This document shows positions 7,555 to 16,852 of a DNA stretch of 39,453 nucleotides, one piece after another; position 1 is the stretch's first letter, and every line of letters begins with the position of its first letter. The DNA is taken from NCBI GenBank assembly GCA_017458285.1, contig JAFTFU010000016.1, forward strand, positions 1 through 39,453. Direction: 5' to 3'. This DNA comes from Clostridia bacterium. GTDB taxonomy: Bacteria; Bacillota; Clostridia; TANB77; CAG-508. Made by a program: the position numbers and the translations under genes. The notes beneath the pieces are model-generated. The model was not told where the DNA came from and did not search any database. It worked only from the letters and a program-made list of their open reading frames with translations.

Positions 7555-7627
7555 GCGGAGATGGTGCAATGGAAGCACGAGGGGCTCATAACTCCTAGAC
7601 GAGGTTCGAATCCTATGTCCGCAACCA
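7555..7627 (+). tRNA. tRNA-Met-like sequence, anticodon CAT, irregular T-arm
   Basis: Cloverleaf elements are visible. Acceptor is GCGGAGA against TGTCCGC (one G-G mismatch). The D-arm is GTGC/GCAC with loop AATGGAA keeping A14, G18, G19 and A21. The anticodon stem AGGGG/CTCCT has loop CTCATAA (anticodon CAT at 7587-7589). The T-loop is a canonical TTCGAAT, and ACCA follows. The T-stem has only three good pairs (AGG/CCT), the variable region is unusual, and the 3' end has one extra A. It may be a degenerate tRNA, a phage tRNA with compensating structure, or a tRNA mimic. Confidence 0.55.
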
Positions 7628-7646
7628 AAAGAAAAAGAGGGAGCTT

Positions 7647-7835
7647 ATGAACCTGGGTAAATGTATGTTAAGAGAATGTAAAACTTGCAGATATGAAGCA
7701 AGTTGTTTTAAGGAGTATGGAGATGAATATACAAAAAATAGAAATCGAAAAACTAAAACCAGCAGAATACAATCCAAGAAAGGATTTAAAGCCAGAAGAC
7801 GAGGAATACCAAAAAATCAAAAAAAGCCTTGTTGA
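7647..7835 (+). CDS. Small cysteine-containing basic ORF overlapping the methyltransferase, 62 aa
   Basis: ATG at 7647 follows GAGGGAGCTT. The first 25 residues hold four cysteines (CMLRECKTCRYEASC), a plausible metal knuckle; the rest is very basic and lies entirely in the overlap with the next gene in another frame. The real protein may be functional only in its first part, or the frame may be fortuitous. No family recognised. Confidence 0.4.
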   Translation: MNLGKCMLRECKTCRYEASCFKEYGDEYTKNRNRKTKTSRIQSKKGFKARRRGIPKNQKKPC

Positions 7836-8913
7836 GTTTGGATATGTTGCTCCAATAATAGTTAATTCAGATATGACTGTTATTGGTGGACATCAAAGAT
7901 TAAAAGTATTACAAGAGCTGGGTTATAAAGAAATAGAATGCAATATTGTCGACCTTGATAAAAGCAAGGAAAAAGCATTAAATATTGCTTTAAATAAAAT
8001 AACAGGCGAATGGGACAATGACAAACTAGAAGAATTGCTTGCAGAACTAAAAGAAGCGGATGTAGATATGGATATTACAGGTTTTAGTTTTGATGAAGTA
8101 GATAATATTCTAAAAGATATTACAGGTTCAAAAGAAGATGACTTTGATTTAGATGAAGCCTTACAAGAAATAGAAGAACCAATTTCAAAGCCAGGAGATA
8201 TTTGGATATTAGGTAAGCATAGGCTTATGTGCGGAGATAGTACTATAAAAGAAAATGTTGATAAATTAGTAAACAATAAGCAAGCAGATTTAATTCTAAC
8301 AGATCCACCTTATAATGTAGACTATGAAGGGAAAACAGAGGATGCATTAAAAATAGAGAATGATAATATGAGTGAAACAGAATTTTATAATTTCTTGATT
8401 GACTCATTTAGAAATATGTTTGAAAAAACAAAATATGGCGGTAGTATATATGTATTTCATGCAGATACGGAAGGCTTAAATTTTAGAAACGCATTTAAAG
8501 CTGTTGGATTTAAATTGGCTCAATGCTTAGTATGGGTTAAGAATACATTTGTTATGGGTAGACAAGATTATCAATGGAGACATGAACCTATTTTATATGG
8601 GTGGAAAGAAGGAGCAGCACATTATTTCATTGATAGCAGAAACCAAAGCACTGTATTAGAATTTGACAAACCAACAAGAAATGCAGAACATCCAACGATG
8701 AAGCCTATTGATTTATTAGTATATCTTATAAAGAACTCGAGTAAAGAAAATGACTTAATATTAGATTTATTTGGAGGAAGCGGATCAACATTAATAGCTG
8801 CAGAACAAACACAAAGAACTTGCTATATGATGGAACTAGATCCAAAATATTGTGATGTAATAATAAAGAGGTGGGAAAACTTAACAAATCAAAAGGCTAC
8901 ACTCGAAAAATAG
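7723..8913 (+). CDS. ParB-like nuclease domain / N6-adenine (or N4-cytosine) DNA methyltransferase fusion, 396 aa
   Basis: Start at 7723 fits AAGGAG seven bases upstream and gives the usual MNIQKIEIEKLKPAEYNPR N-terminus of ParB/Srx-type domains; GGHQR is at 55-59. The C-terminal half is a methyltransferase with the catalytic DPPY (194-197), an NVDYEG follow-on, and SAM-binding motif DLFGGSGST (348 on). Such fusions are common just upstream of phage terminase genes and are thought to methylate phage DNA against host restriction or mark it for packaging. The target sequence cannot be read from the protein. Confidence 0.93.
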   Translation: MNIQKIEIEKLKPAEYNPRKDLKPEDEEYQKIKKSLVEFGYVAPIIVNSDMTVIGGHQRLKVLQELGYKEIECNIVDLDKSKEKALNIALNKITGEWDNDKLEELLAELKEADVDMDITGFSFDEVDNILKDITGSKEDDFDLDEALQEIEEPISKPGDIWILGKHRLMCGDSTIKENVDKLVNNKQADLILTDPPYNVDYEGKTEDALKIENDNMSETEFYNFLIDSFRNMFEKTKYGGSIYVFHADTEGLNFRNAFKAVGFKLAQCLVWVKNTFVMGRQDYQWRHEPILYGWKEGAAHYFIDSRNQSTVLEFDKPTRNAEHPTMKPIDLLVYLIKNSSKENDLILDLFGGSGSTLIAAEQTQRTCYMMELDPKYCDVIIKRWENLTNQKATLEK

Positions 8914-8931
8914 CGAGGTGGGTGATATGCA

Positions 8932-9585
8932 TTGACAGAAGAAATAATTAAAAAGATAAAAAAAGATTATAAGCGAGGCATGAAATACAATGATATTATG
9001 TCAAAATATAATATTACTCAGCCTGAATTAAGAAGTATTATTCGTAAGAATAAATTGACAAGAACAAAAAGCAATGCACAAATAGGAAATCAAAACGCAG
9101 TTGGAAATAAAGGTGGACATCCTGCTGAAGAAAACAAAAATGCGGTTGTTACTGGAGAATATGAAAATATATACAAGGATGTATTAGATGATGATGAGTT
9201 AGAACTATATGAAAAATACAAAGTTGACGATGCAGAACAATTATTGATAGAAGAATATAAAATACTTACTATTAGAGAAAAAAGAATGTTGCAACGAATA
9301 AAGGATATAAAAAGTCGTGGCAAAGATATGACAATTAACTTTATTAGAAACGAAAAAGGAAAAAGCACAAAAACGATAACAGATGCAGAACCTACATTAA
9401 ATTTAATACAAAGGATAGAAGATGGACTTACAAGAGTTCAAGAGGCAAAACGAAAATGTATTGATAGCTTGACGAGGTTGAATAGCAATGATGATGATAA
9501 AACTTTAAATGTAAATCTAACAAATACAACTTCCTTATTAGACAGCATCAATAGGCAATTAGGTGGTGGTCAAAATGGAAGGTGA
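8932..9585 (+). CDS. terS: Terminase small subunit, 217 aa (TTG start)
   Basis: Starts with TTG 8932, preceded by GAGGTGGGTGAT; the nearby ATG 8927 is out of frame and stops at once. The N-terminal helix-turn-helix (DYKRGMKYNDIMSKYNI) should bind the packaging site. It is followed by the hallmark GNQNAVGNKGGHPAEENKNA region of PBSX/A118-type small terminases, with central and C-terminal helical oligomerisation segments. The end overlaps the large subunit start by 11 bases. It recognises phage DNA and hands it to TerL. Confidence 0.88.
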   Translation: MTEEIIKKIKKDYKRGMKYNDIMSKYNITQPELRSIIRKNKLTRTKSNAQIGNQNAVGNKGGHPAEENKNAVVTGEYENIYKDVLDDDELELYEKYKVDDAEQLLIEEYKILTIREKRMLQRIKDIKSRGKDMTINFIRNEKGKSTKTITDAEPTLNLIQRIEDGLTRVQEAKRKCIDSLTRLNSNDDDKTLNVNLTNTTSLLDSINRQLGGGQNGR

Positions 9586-11005
9586 GCAATTTCCTTTATC
9601 TGAAAAATACATTGACTTTTTAAATCATGAAGCGAGTGCGGAGTTCCTAGAAGGAACAACATTCGCTGGAAAGACAACAGTTGCAGTTCCAAAGTTTATG
9701 TTTAAAATTTCAAACTATAATGGCTCAAAGCCAAGTATAATGGCTGGACTAGACTTGGGAACAATAGAAAAAAATATAATAAACTCTGACAATGGACTTA
9801 TAGCAGTATTTGGAGATTATGAGCAAGGTGGAGCAATAGAATATCATTCAAATGGAGCAAAAAATATAAAACTTCCACACATAATATTCCATACATCAAA
9901 AGGCAATAAAATCATTTATGTTTTAGGTTATGATAACAAAGCAAGATGGAAAAAAGCATTAGGTGGTCAATGTTATGGCTTATTTATAGATGAGTTTAAT
10001 ATTGCAGATATGGAATTTGTTAGAGAAGCATTTATGCGTGCGGATTATAGATTATGTACTATGAATCCAGACGATCCAAACAAAGAATGCTATTCACAAT
10101 TTGTTAATCATTCAAGACCAATTGAAAAATATAAATATGATGCACCAATAGAATTGTTGGAAATGTTAAATCAAGAACAAACAGATGATTGGACATGGTG
10201 GTATTTTACTTTCGATCATAATAAAAGTTTAACAGAAGAAAAGAAAAAGCAAATTATAAATTCCGTTCCAGTAGGTACAAAGCTATGGAAAAATAAAATA
10301 AAAGGATTACGAGGCAAGTCAACAGGACTTGTTTTTATTAATTTTGACAGAAGGAAACATTGTATAACTAAAGAAGAGGCAAAACAATATTTAAGAAAAC
10401 CTGAAGCGGAACAAGTGCAATTAACAACTAAGCCAAAAACAGTAAGACAAGAAGGAGAGTATTTTGAAATATTTACTGCAGCACTAGATACATCTTATAG
10501 TTCTTTAAGTCCTGACACAATAGCAATGTCTTTTGCAGGAATAACTAACAAAGGTAAATATATATTGCTAGATGAAAAAGTTTACAACAATGCTAATTTA
10601 GATGAACCGTTAGCACCTAGTGATACTGTTAAAAATTTTATAGACTTCCTGGAAAGAAACAGAAAAGAGTGGGGATTTGCTAAAAATGTATTTATAGATA
10701 GTGCAGACCAGGCAACTATTAAAGAATTTGCTAAATACAAAAGGAATAATCCTTGTATTTATATGTTCAATAATGCTTGGAAAGCTAAAATGGAAATTAT
10801 AGATAGAATAAATACTCAATTAGGATGGTTTAAGGATGAATGTTATTACATTGTAGATACTTGCACAAATTATTGTAATGAATTAGATGTCTACAGTTGG
10901 AAAGAAGACAAGGACAACGAGCCTGAAGATGCAAACGATCACATGGTTAATAGTTGTCAATATAGTTGGATTCCATTTGTAAATAAAATAGGAGTGAAAA
11001 AATAA
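9575..11005 (+). CDS. terL: Terminase large subunit (DNA packaging ATPase/nuclease), 476 aa
   Basis: Start at 9575, with AGGTGGTGG upstream doubling as the ribosome-binding site. The N-terminal packaging ATPase has a Walker A-like GTTFAGKTT (27-35) and Walker B LFIDEFN (D139, E140). The C-terminal RNase H-like nuclease has acidic clusters at ALDTSYSS, FIDSADQ and DANDHM. This fits PBSX/terminase_3-type large subunits. It drives genome packaging through the portal encoded immediately downstream, whose ATG overlaps the TerL stop. Confidence 0.93.
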   Translation: MEGEQFPLSEKYIDFLNHEASAEFLEGTTFAGKTTVAVPKFMFKISNYNGSKPSIMAGLDLGTIEKNIINSDNGLIAVFGDYEQGGAIEYHSNGAKNIKLPHIIFHTSKGNKIIYVLGYDNKARWKKALGGQCYGLFIDEFNIADMEFVREAFMRADYRLCTMNPDDPNKECYSQFVNHSRPIEKYKYDAPIELLEMLNQEQTDDWTWWYFTFDHNKSLTEEKKKQIINSVPVGTKLWKNKIKGLRGKSTGLVFINFDRRKHCITKEEAKQYLRKPEAEQVQLTTKPKTVRQEGEYFEIFTAALDTSYSSLSPDTIAMSFAGITNKGKYILLDEKVYNNANLDEPLAPSDTVKNFIDFLERNRKEWGFAKNVFIDSADQATIKEFAKYKRNNPCIYMFNNAWKAKMEIIDRINTQLGWFKDECYYIVDTCTNYCNELDVYSWKEDKDNEPEDANDHMVNSCQYSWIPFVNKIGVKK

Positions 11006-12564
11006 TGAAATTAGGGGAAAGAGTGAAAAATATGATTAAATCGTGGTTAGATATTAGACCAGCACAAGGTCAAACATTTTTAATTAATGAAAATATGGAC
11101 TTTCAAGCTAATTGTATAAGAAACAAAATATGGTATAGAGGAGATAGTCACGAATTAGCAGAATTTTATGGTCAATTACCTTATGCAGATGATACATTTT
11201 GGGGAGCAGCACAAACAGCTGATATTAGAATGAAAAAATCACATTCTGGTCTTCCTAAATTAATAATAAAGACAATAATAAACACAGTAATGACAGATTA
11301 TTCTGGTGATGATGTAGAAGATGAATATTGGAAAGAAGTTAACCAAGAAAACGAATTTGATAGTAAAATGTTAAAAACTATACTGTCAGACTTGTTACAT
11401 ATAGGCGATGGGGCAATAAAAATAAATTATGATGCAGATATAACTGACAAAGCTATACTAGAATGGGTTGAAGGCTCAAAGGTTGAATTTGTATATAAAA
11501 GAGGCAGATTAGTAGAGCTTGTTTTTAAGTCATATCATGAAGAAAACCGCACAACTTACTTACTAGAAGAGCACTACGGATATGGATATATAACTTATAA
11601 GTTATTAAAAGATGATAAAGAAGTGCCATTAAAGACAGTTGATGCTTTAGCATCATTAAAGGACATAAAATTTGATAAAAGTGTTATGTGGGCAGTTCCA
11701 ATAATGTTAAATGAATCAGCAAAATATAAAGGTAGAGGAGAGTCAATTTTCGATGGAAAATATGACTCTTTTGATAGTTTAGACGAGATTATATCTCAAT
11801 GGCTAGAAGCGGTTAGAGCTGGTAGGGCAATAAAATATATTCCTGAAGATTTATTACCAAAAGATCCTGAAACAGGAGAAATCGTAATGGGTAATCCATT
11901 CGACAATAAATTTATAAAAACTGAAGCTACTGCAGGAGAAAATGATAAAAAGCAAATAGATGTTGCACAGCCTGAAATACCAACAGACCAATATTTGCAA
12001 TCATATATAACATTTTTAGACTTATGCTTACAAGGAATTATAAGCCCATCTACACTTGGAATTGATAATAAAAAATTAGACAATGCTGAAGCTCAAAGAG
12101 AAAAAGAAAAAACAACTCTATATACTAGAGGATTAATAATTGATACTTTAACGGAGTTTATTCCAAAAGTAATTAATACTGTTTTGAAATCAAGAGATCA
12201 AATGGAAAAGAAACCAGTTCCTGTTGATATAGAAATAAGTGTAAAATTTGGAGAATACAATAATCCATCTTTTGAAGCACAAGTTGAAACAGTTGGAAAG
12301 GGAAAAACACAAGGAATAATGAGTATTGAGGCTTGTGTTGATGAATTATATGGAGACAGTAAAGACGAAAAGTGGAAACAGGAAGAGGTTGCAAAATTAA
12401 AAGCAGAGCAAGGAATTGTTGATATAGAAGAACCAGCAGTAAATTTTGATGCTGAAATGAATGTTGCAGATGCTACCGACACAGATGTCGATACCATCAA
12501 AAAAGAGCCTGAAACAGAACCAAAAGAAGATAAAAAAGACCAGGAGCAGGTTATAAATGAATAA
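11005..12564 (+). CDS. Portal protein, 519 aa
   Basis: Length, position after TerL and content (early KIWYRGDSHELAEFYGQLPY, mid GRGESIFDGKYDSFDSLDEI, later QRE(K)EKTT helix) are those of SPP1/A118-like portal proteins. It forms the dodecameric ring at the capsid vertex used for DNA entry and exit and as the tail docking site. The C-terminal ~60 residues are acidic and low complexity, ending KKDQEQVINE. The gene overlaps the minor capsid gene by 8 bases. Confidence 0.9.
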   Translation: MKLGERVKNMIKSWLDIRPAQGQTFLINENMDFQANCIRNKIWYRGDSHELAEFYGQLPYADDTFWGAAQTADIRMKKSHSGLPKLIIKTIINTVMTDYSGDDVEDEYWKEVNQENEFDSKMLKTILSDLLHIGDGAIKINYDADITDKAILEWVEGSKVEFVYKRGRLVELVFKSYHEENRTTYLLEEHYGYGYITYKLLKDDKEVPLKTVDALASLKDIKFDKSVMWAVPIMLNESAKYKGRGESIFDGKYDSFDSLDEIISQWLEAVRAGRAIKYIPEDLLPKDPETGEIVMGNPFDNKFIKTEATAGENDKKQIDVAQPEIPTDQYLQSYITFLDLCLQGIISPSTLGIDNKKLDNAEAQREKEKTTLYTRGLIIDTLTEFIPKVINTVLKSRDQMEKKPVPVDIEISVKFGEYNNPSFEAQVETVGKGKTQGIMSIEACVDELYGDSKDEKWKQEEVAKLKAEQGIVDIEEPAVNFDAEMNVADATDTDVDTIKKEPETEPKEDKKDQEQVINE

Positions 12565-13765
12565 TGAGTATGATATAAGTCAGGCATTTCAAAGAATAGA
12601 AGAAATACTAATAAAATCTATGAAACGAAATCTTACAAGGCATTTAAATGAAGAAAAAGACCTTGATATGAATTGGAGTGCATGGCAGTCAGAACAATTG
12701 AAAGCATTGGAACATTTTAAAAGCACAAATAGAAAAATGTTCAAAAATGATTTTTCTACTATTAACAATGATATTGAAGAATTGATAAAAAAGAGCTATG
12801 AAAACGGAAAGCTGGAGCAAGAAAAGGTTATATTAGAAGCTATAAAGAATGGCAATTTTAAAAGTGGCAATAAGCAAATAAATAAATTATGGCATATATA
12901 CAATACAAGCAAAAATAAAAGAATCAAGAAAAAACAGCTTACTAGAATATATGAAAAAGTAAATCAAGCAGAGTCTGATTTCTTTAAAATAAATGATAGA
13001 AAATTAAAAGCCTTGATAAATGAAACTATAAACAATGTGGAAAAAGCTGAAAGTTCTATATTGAGATATACCAATGACCAATATAGAAAAATAATATTTG
13101 ATGCTCAAGTTTATGCAAATACAGGAAGCGGAACACCACAACAAGCTATTGATATGGCAACAAAGGATTTTCTTTCAAAAGGAATAAATAGTATAGAATA
13201 CGCAAATGGTGCGATGGTTAATATTGCATCCTATGCAGAAATGGCAATTAGAACAGCAAATATAAGGGCATATATGCAAGGAGAGGGAGCTAAAAGGCAA
13301 GAGTGGGGAATACACACAGTTTTAGTTCCTAATCGTGGTGGAGGATGTCCATATTGTATAAAATTTCAAGGAAAAGTTTTTATTGATGATGTGTATAGTG
13401 GAGGAACAGAAGCGGAAAGCAACGAAACAGGCTATCCGCTTCTTAGTCGTGCAATGAAGGAGAAATTATTTCATCCAAATTGTAAAGACGGAAGTGTAAC
13501 ATACTTTCCTGGAGTAAATTCTGAGGCTATACCACCAACAAGAGAAGAATTAGAAATAAAGAAAAAGAATTACATAATAGAACAAAAACAAAGATACAAC
13601 GAGAGGCAGATAAGAAAATATAAAAGGCTAGAACTCGGAAGCACAGACGAGGAAAATATAGAAAAATATCACAAGAAAAGAGTTCAATGGCAATTATATA
13701 ATAAACAATTCTGTGAAGAACATAACTTAAAAAGGCAGTTCGACAGAGAAAAAGTTAAGGTATAG
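12557..13765 (+). CDS. Minor capsid protein (Phage_min_cap2 / SPP1 gp7-like), 402 aa
   Basis: A helical, lysine-rich N-terminal half is followed by the conserved C-terminal block of phage minor head proteins: TVLVPNRGGGCPYCIKFQGK, then YPLLSRAM...LFHPNCKDG. The cysteine/histidine pattern (C-P-Y-C ... H-P-N-C) is typical of the MuF-like domain. The protein is usually injected with or attached to the portal inside the head. It follows the portal as in A118/SPP1-type phages. Confidence 0.88.
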   Translation: MNNEYDISQAFQRIEEILIKSMKRNLTRHLNEEKDLDMNWSAWQSEQLKALEHFKSTNRKMFKNDFSTINNDIEELIKKSYENGKLEQEKVILEAIKNGNFKSGNKQINKLWHIYNTSKNKRIKKKQLTRIYEKVNQAESDFFKINDRKLKALINETINNVEKAESSILRYTNDQYRKIIFDAQVYANTGSGTPQQAIDMATKDFLSKGINSIEYANGAMVNIASYAEMAIRTANIRAYMQGEGAKRQEWGIHTVLVPNRGGGCPYCIKFQGKVFIDDVYSGGTEAESNETGYPLLSRAMKEKLFHPNCKDGSVTYFPGVNSEAIPPTREELEIKKKNYIIEQKQRYNERQIRKYKRLELGSTDEENIEKYHKKRVQWQLYNKQFCEEHNLKRQFDREKVKV

Positions 13766-13776
13766 GAGGTGGAAAG

Positions 13777-14067
13777 ATGAAGCTAATGATTAGTCAGCCA
13801 ATGAAAGGCAAGACAAATGAGCAAATCAAAGCAGAAAGAGCTGAATTAGTGCAAAAGCTAGAAGCGGAAGGACACGAAGTAGTGGACACAGTATTTGATT
13901 TAGCACCAAAAGGTGTAGATGAAGCAATATACTTTTTATCAAAATCAATTGAATTTATTTCGCAAGTAGATGGCTTGGTATTTATGCCAGGTTGGAATGC
14001 TGCACGAGGATGCAGAATTGAATATCAAGTTGCTTTAGAATATGGCAAATTTATTAAAATTATTTAG
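13777..14067 (+). CDS. DUF4406 protein (nucleoside deoxyribosyltransferase-like), 96 aa
   Basis: Begins with the characteristic MISQPMKGKTNEQI motif and continues to VDGLVFMPGWNAARGCRIEYQVALEYGK, the signature of DUF4406, which has a nucleoside 2-deoxyribosyltransferase-like fold. These small proteins are frequent in Firmicutes phages. A role in nucleotide salvage or signalling is assumed from the fold, not shown. It sits within the head operon with SD AGGAGGTGG, as a small insertion between structural genes. Confidence 0.85.
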   Translation: MKLMISQPMKGKTNEQIKAERAELVQKLEAEGHEVVDTVFDLAPKGVDEAIYFLSKSIEFISQVDGLVFMPGWNAARGCRIEYQVALEYGKFIKII

Positions 14068-14080
14068 GAGGTAAAAGAAA

Positions 14081-14464
14081 ATGGCAAAGAAAAATAATGA
14101 AGTAAAAGAAAATGAAGAATTAAAAGAAGCGGTTGTTACAGAAACAACTAAAAAGGTTGAAGAACCAAAAACAGAAGAGGTAGTTGAAGAAAACAAAGAA
14201 ACTACTGTGGAAGACGCAAAAGTTGAAGAAAATGCGTCTAATGAAAAACAAGACGCAGAGGTGCAAGCTACAGAAAACAAAGTTCCAACTGTAAAAGAAG
14301 TATTTAGAGATAAATACAACGAAAAAGTTATTTACAATGTTGGAGATACATTCATCGAAGATGAAACAATAGAAGACAATAAACCAGTAGAAGCTGGAAA
14401 AGGTAAATATAAAGTTTCAAAAGCAAGATATGAAGAACTACAAAGAAGTTTATATGTTGATTAA
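14081..14464 (+). CDS. Charged head-region protein, 127 aa
   Basis: The first ~65 residues are a glutamate/lysine-rich, low-complexity stretch with valine-threonine runs. The C-terminal ~50 residues look folded: VFRDKYNEKVIYNVGDTFI, then a RYEELQRSLYV end. That short domain (Y..GD.F ... R..EL) recurs in small phage proteins between minor capsid and scaffold genes, function unknown. A terminator follows immediately. Confidence 0.65.
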   Translation: MAKKNNEVKENEELKEAVVTETTKKVEEPKTEEVVEENKETTVEDAKVEENASNEKQDAEVQATENKVPTVKEVFRDKYNEKVIYNVGDTFIEDETIEDNKPVEAGKGKYKVSKARYEELQRSLYVD

Positions 14465-14466
14465 TT

Positions 14467-14488
14467 AAGAGCTGAAAGGCTCTTTTTT
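14467..14488 (+). terminator. Rho-independent terminator
   Basis: AAGAGC (14467-14472) and GCTCTT (14479-14484) pair around loop TGAAAG, followed by TTTT. The stem is short, so read-through into the scaffold gene is likely. It separates the packaging/portal genes from the capsid genes and may adjust their ratio. Confidence 0.65.
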
Positions 14489-14576
14489 ATATGCTCCAAA
14501 CACTGACTGAGGGTAAAAGCATGTGCAAATTATTTAATAGTCATTTCAAGACTTTAAAAAGTAGGAGGTAGTGAAG

Positions 14577-15200
14577 ATGGAAGGAAACGATGCAAATAAT
14601 AACGCAAATTCTAACCAAAATAATGCCCAAAACACTACAGGGCAACAAAATAATACTGCAAATCAAGCATCTAGCACGATTGATTATAACAAAATTCAAG
14701 AAATGATAGATGGTAGAAATGCAAAAACTGAAGATAGCATATTAAAAAGCTATTTTGAGAAACAAGGATTAAGCAAAGAGGAAATGGAAAGTGCAATAAA
14801 TGCTTTCAAAACTCAAAAGGCTAATCAAGCAAAAGCTCAAGACACAGAGCTTGCTGATACACAAGCCTCTTTGAAGAAAGCACAATTAGAAAATCAAAGA
14901 TTGAAAATAGAGAAAAAGGCTTATGACTTTGTTGACGATTTAAATATTGACAACAAAACAATGCCTTATTTATTGAAAATGGCTGATTTAAGCAAGTGCA
15001 TTGATAAAGAGGGAAATGTATTAGAAGACACATTAAAAACTGCATTAGAACAGGTCATTGCTGATGTTCCTGGTTTGAAAAAACAAACACAAGGTGTCGT
15101 AGGAATAACAGTTGGTGCAGACACAACAAATAACACAAACTCAAATAATAATGTATTTGATTTTGGATTTGCAGGTGTAAGACCTAAAAAAAATAATTAG
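14577..15200 (+). CDS. Capsid scaffolding protein, 207 aa
   Basis: Start at 14577 because AGGAGG (14563-14568) is 8 bases upstream; GTG 14571 is too close. The N-terminal 35 residues are asparagine/glutamine-rich and disordered. They are followed by helices with a coiled-coil (DTQASLKKAQLENQRLKIEK) and a small C-terminal tail FDFGFAGVRPKK that probably binds the capsid protein. Placement directly before the major capsid gene and composition fit GP20/DUF4355-type scaffolds that shape the prohead and leave before DNA filling. Confidence 0.82.
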   Translation: MEGNDANNNANSNQNNAQNTTGQQNNTANQASSTIDYNKIQEMIDGRNAKTEDSILKSYFEKQGLSKEEMESAINAFKTQKANQAKAQDTELADTQASLKKAQLENQRLKIEKKAYDFVDDLNIDNKTMPYLLKMADLSKCIDKEGNVLEDTLKTALEQVIADVPGLKKQTQGVVGITVGADTTNNTNSNNNVFDFGFAGVRPKKNN

Positions 15201-15213
15201 GAGGTAATTTAAA

Positions 15214-16113
15214 ATGGCATTTGTAAAACAAAACTTAAACTATGCTAAAGAATATTCACAAGCTTTAGCACAAGCATATCCATACACATTATATTTTGGT
15301 GCTTTATGGAGTGCAGTAAAACCAGATGTAAAATTCTTAAATAATAACACAGTTATACTACCAAGCTTAACTGTAAAAGGAAGAGCTAACGGAGACAGAG
15401 ACACAATCGGTTCTTTCGCTAGAAACTTCAATAATGCAGAAGAGTCAAAAACTCTTAAAACTCACAGAACTTGGAATACATTAGTACATCCAAGAGATAT
15501 TGATGAGACAAATCATGTTGCATCAATCCAAAACATTACTAAGGTAATGAATGAGGAACAAAAATTCCCAGAAATGGATGCTGAAATGATAACAGCTTTA
15601 TTCAAATTAAAAAATGAAAAAGAAGCTATTACAGCAGATGATGTATTAACTACTGCAAATGTATTAACAAAATTTGATGCATTAATGGACAAAATGGATG
15701 AAAAAAGAGTTCCAGCTGCAGGTAGATTATTATATGTTGATACATTTACAAAAACTTTAATTGATACAGCAAAAGATGTTGTAAGACAATCTGGAAACCA
15801 AGTATTGGGAAGAACTGTATCAAGAATTGACGAAGTTGAAGTAATTGGTGTTCCAACTTCTGCTATGAAATCTGCATACACTTTAAGTGCTACAGATGGA
15901 TTCTCAGTTGCTGAAGATGCTAAAGATGTAAAAATGTTATTAGTACATCCAAGTGCTGTAATTCCAGTAATCACTTATGATTTTGCTGAATTAGGATTAC
16001 CAAGTGCATTGTCACAAGGTAAATATACATACTTTGAAGAGTCTTTTGAAGATGTATTTATCTATGACAAGAAACATGATGGAATCCAATTCTATATTGA
16101 AAAATCTGCCTAA
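15214..16113 (+). CDS. Major capsid protein (HK97-fold type), 299 aa
   Basis: Follows the scaffold with SD AGGAGG. Features of P335/A118-like major capsid proteins include a short N-arm, a beta-rich E-loop region (LPSLTVKGRANGDRDTIGSF), a conserved RTWNTLVHPRDIDETN segment, a long spine helix and C-terminal HPSAVIPVITYDFAELGLPS. Codon use is more even and translation signals are strong, as expected for the most abundant virion protein. The HK97 fold is inferred from genome context and size. Confidence 0.9.
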   Translation: MAFVKQNLNYAKEYSQALAQAYPYTLYFGALWSAVKPDVKFLNNNTVILPSLTVKGRANGDRDTIGSFARNFNNAEESKTLKTHRTWNTLVHPRDIDETNHVASIQNITKVMNEEQKFPEMDAEMITALFKLKNEKEAITADDVLTTANVLTKFDALMDKMDEKRVPAAGRLLYVDTFTKTLIDTAKDVVRQSGNQVLGRTVSRIDEVEVIGVPTSAMKSAYTLSATDGFSVAEDAKDVKMLLVHPSAVIPVITYDFAELGLPSALSQGKYTYFEESFEDVFIYDKKHDGIQFYIEKSA

Positions 16114-16128
16114 TAGGAGTGTTGTTTT

Positions 16129-16512
16129 ATGAGTAATTATGTAGATAAGGATTATTATCTAAATACTTATAAAGGCACAGCAATTCCTGAAAGTGAAATT
16201 GAGAAAAGGCTAAAAGAAGCAAGTTTGCATATTGATACTTTAACTTATAATAGGATCGTTGGAAGAGGGTTTGATAATTTAACAAAATTCCAACAGGATA
16301 TTATACAAGAAGTTGTATGCAAACTTGCTGATTTTGAATACGAAAATGAGGATTTAATAAAAACGGTATTGTCTAGTTATTCAATAAATGGTGTGGCAAT
16401 GAGTTTTAGTTCTGGTTGGAATGTTGAAATTCAAAATGGTGTTGCTATATCCAAAGATGATTATTGCTTATTAAGGCAGACAGGATTAACTTGTAGGAAT
16501 GTGAGGTATTAA
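16129..16512 (+). CDS. Head-tail connector (adaptor) protein, 127 aa
   Basis: A small helical protein beginning VDKDYYLNTYKGTAIPESEIEKRL with a second helix HIDTLTYNRI, typical of phage gp6/gp15-like adaptors (YqbG type) that assemble below the portal. It is the first gene after the capsid protein in the usual connector order. SD TAGGAG upstream. Confidence 0.8.
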   Translation: MSNYVDKDYYLNTYKGTAIPESEIEKRLKEASLHIDTLTYNRIVGRGFDNLTKFQQDIIQEVVCKLADFEYENEDLIKTVLSSYSINGVAMSFSSGWNVEIQNGVAISKDDYCLLRQTGLTCRNVRY

Positions 16513-16513
16513 T

Positions 16514-16852
16514 ATGGTTTATCCAAAATTAGTTAGAAAAAAGGATTGTAAAACAGATATTCATGTTGTTTTATATGAAGAGGGAACAACAGAAGAAGGC
16601 GAGCCAATAATTGCTTTAGAAGATGATTTTAAATGTAATTACCAAGATAAAGCAAAAAGAATATTGACACAAGAAAAAGTCATAATTGAATTAACAGGAA
16701 AGGCTATTTTTTGTGAAGATATTGCTCCAAAACTTTCTGTTATTTCTGGTGGAGAAGTAACTGTATTTGGACAAACTAGACGAATATATCAAGGAACTAA
16801 AGCAAGAAATCCTGATGGAACAGTTAATTATGTTGAATTGGAGATTATGTAA
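16514..16852 (+). CDS. Head closure (stopper) protein, 112 aa
   Basis: A beta-rich protein (KTDIHVVLYEEGTTEEGEP, then DFKCNYQDKAKRILT), the size and place of the SPP1 gp16-type stopper that closes the head channel after packaging. The assignment rests mainly on gene order (adaptor, stopper, completion, terminator, tube). The end overlaps the next start (TAATG). Confidence 0.7.
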   Translation: MVYPKLVRKKDCKTDIHVVLYEEGTTEEGEPIIALEDDFKCNYQDKAKRILTQEKVIIELTGKAIFCEDIAPKLSVISGGEVTVFGQTRRIYQGTKARNPDGTVNYVELEIM

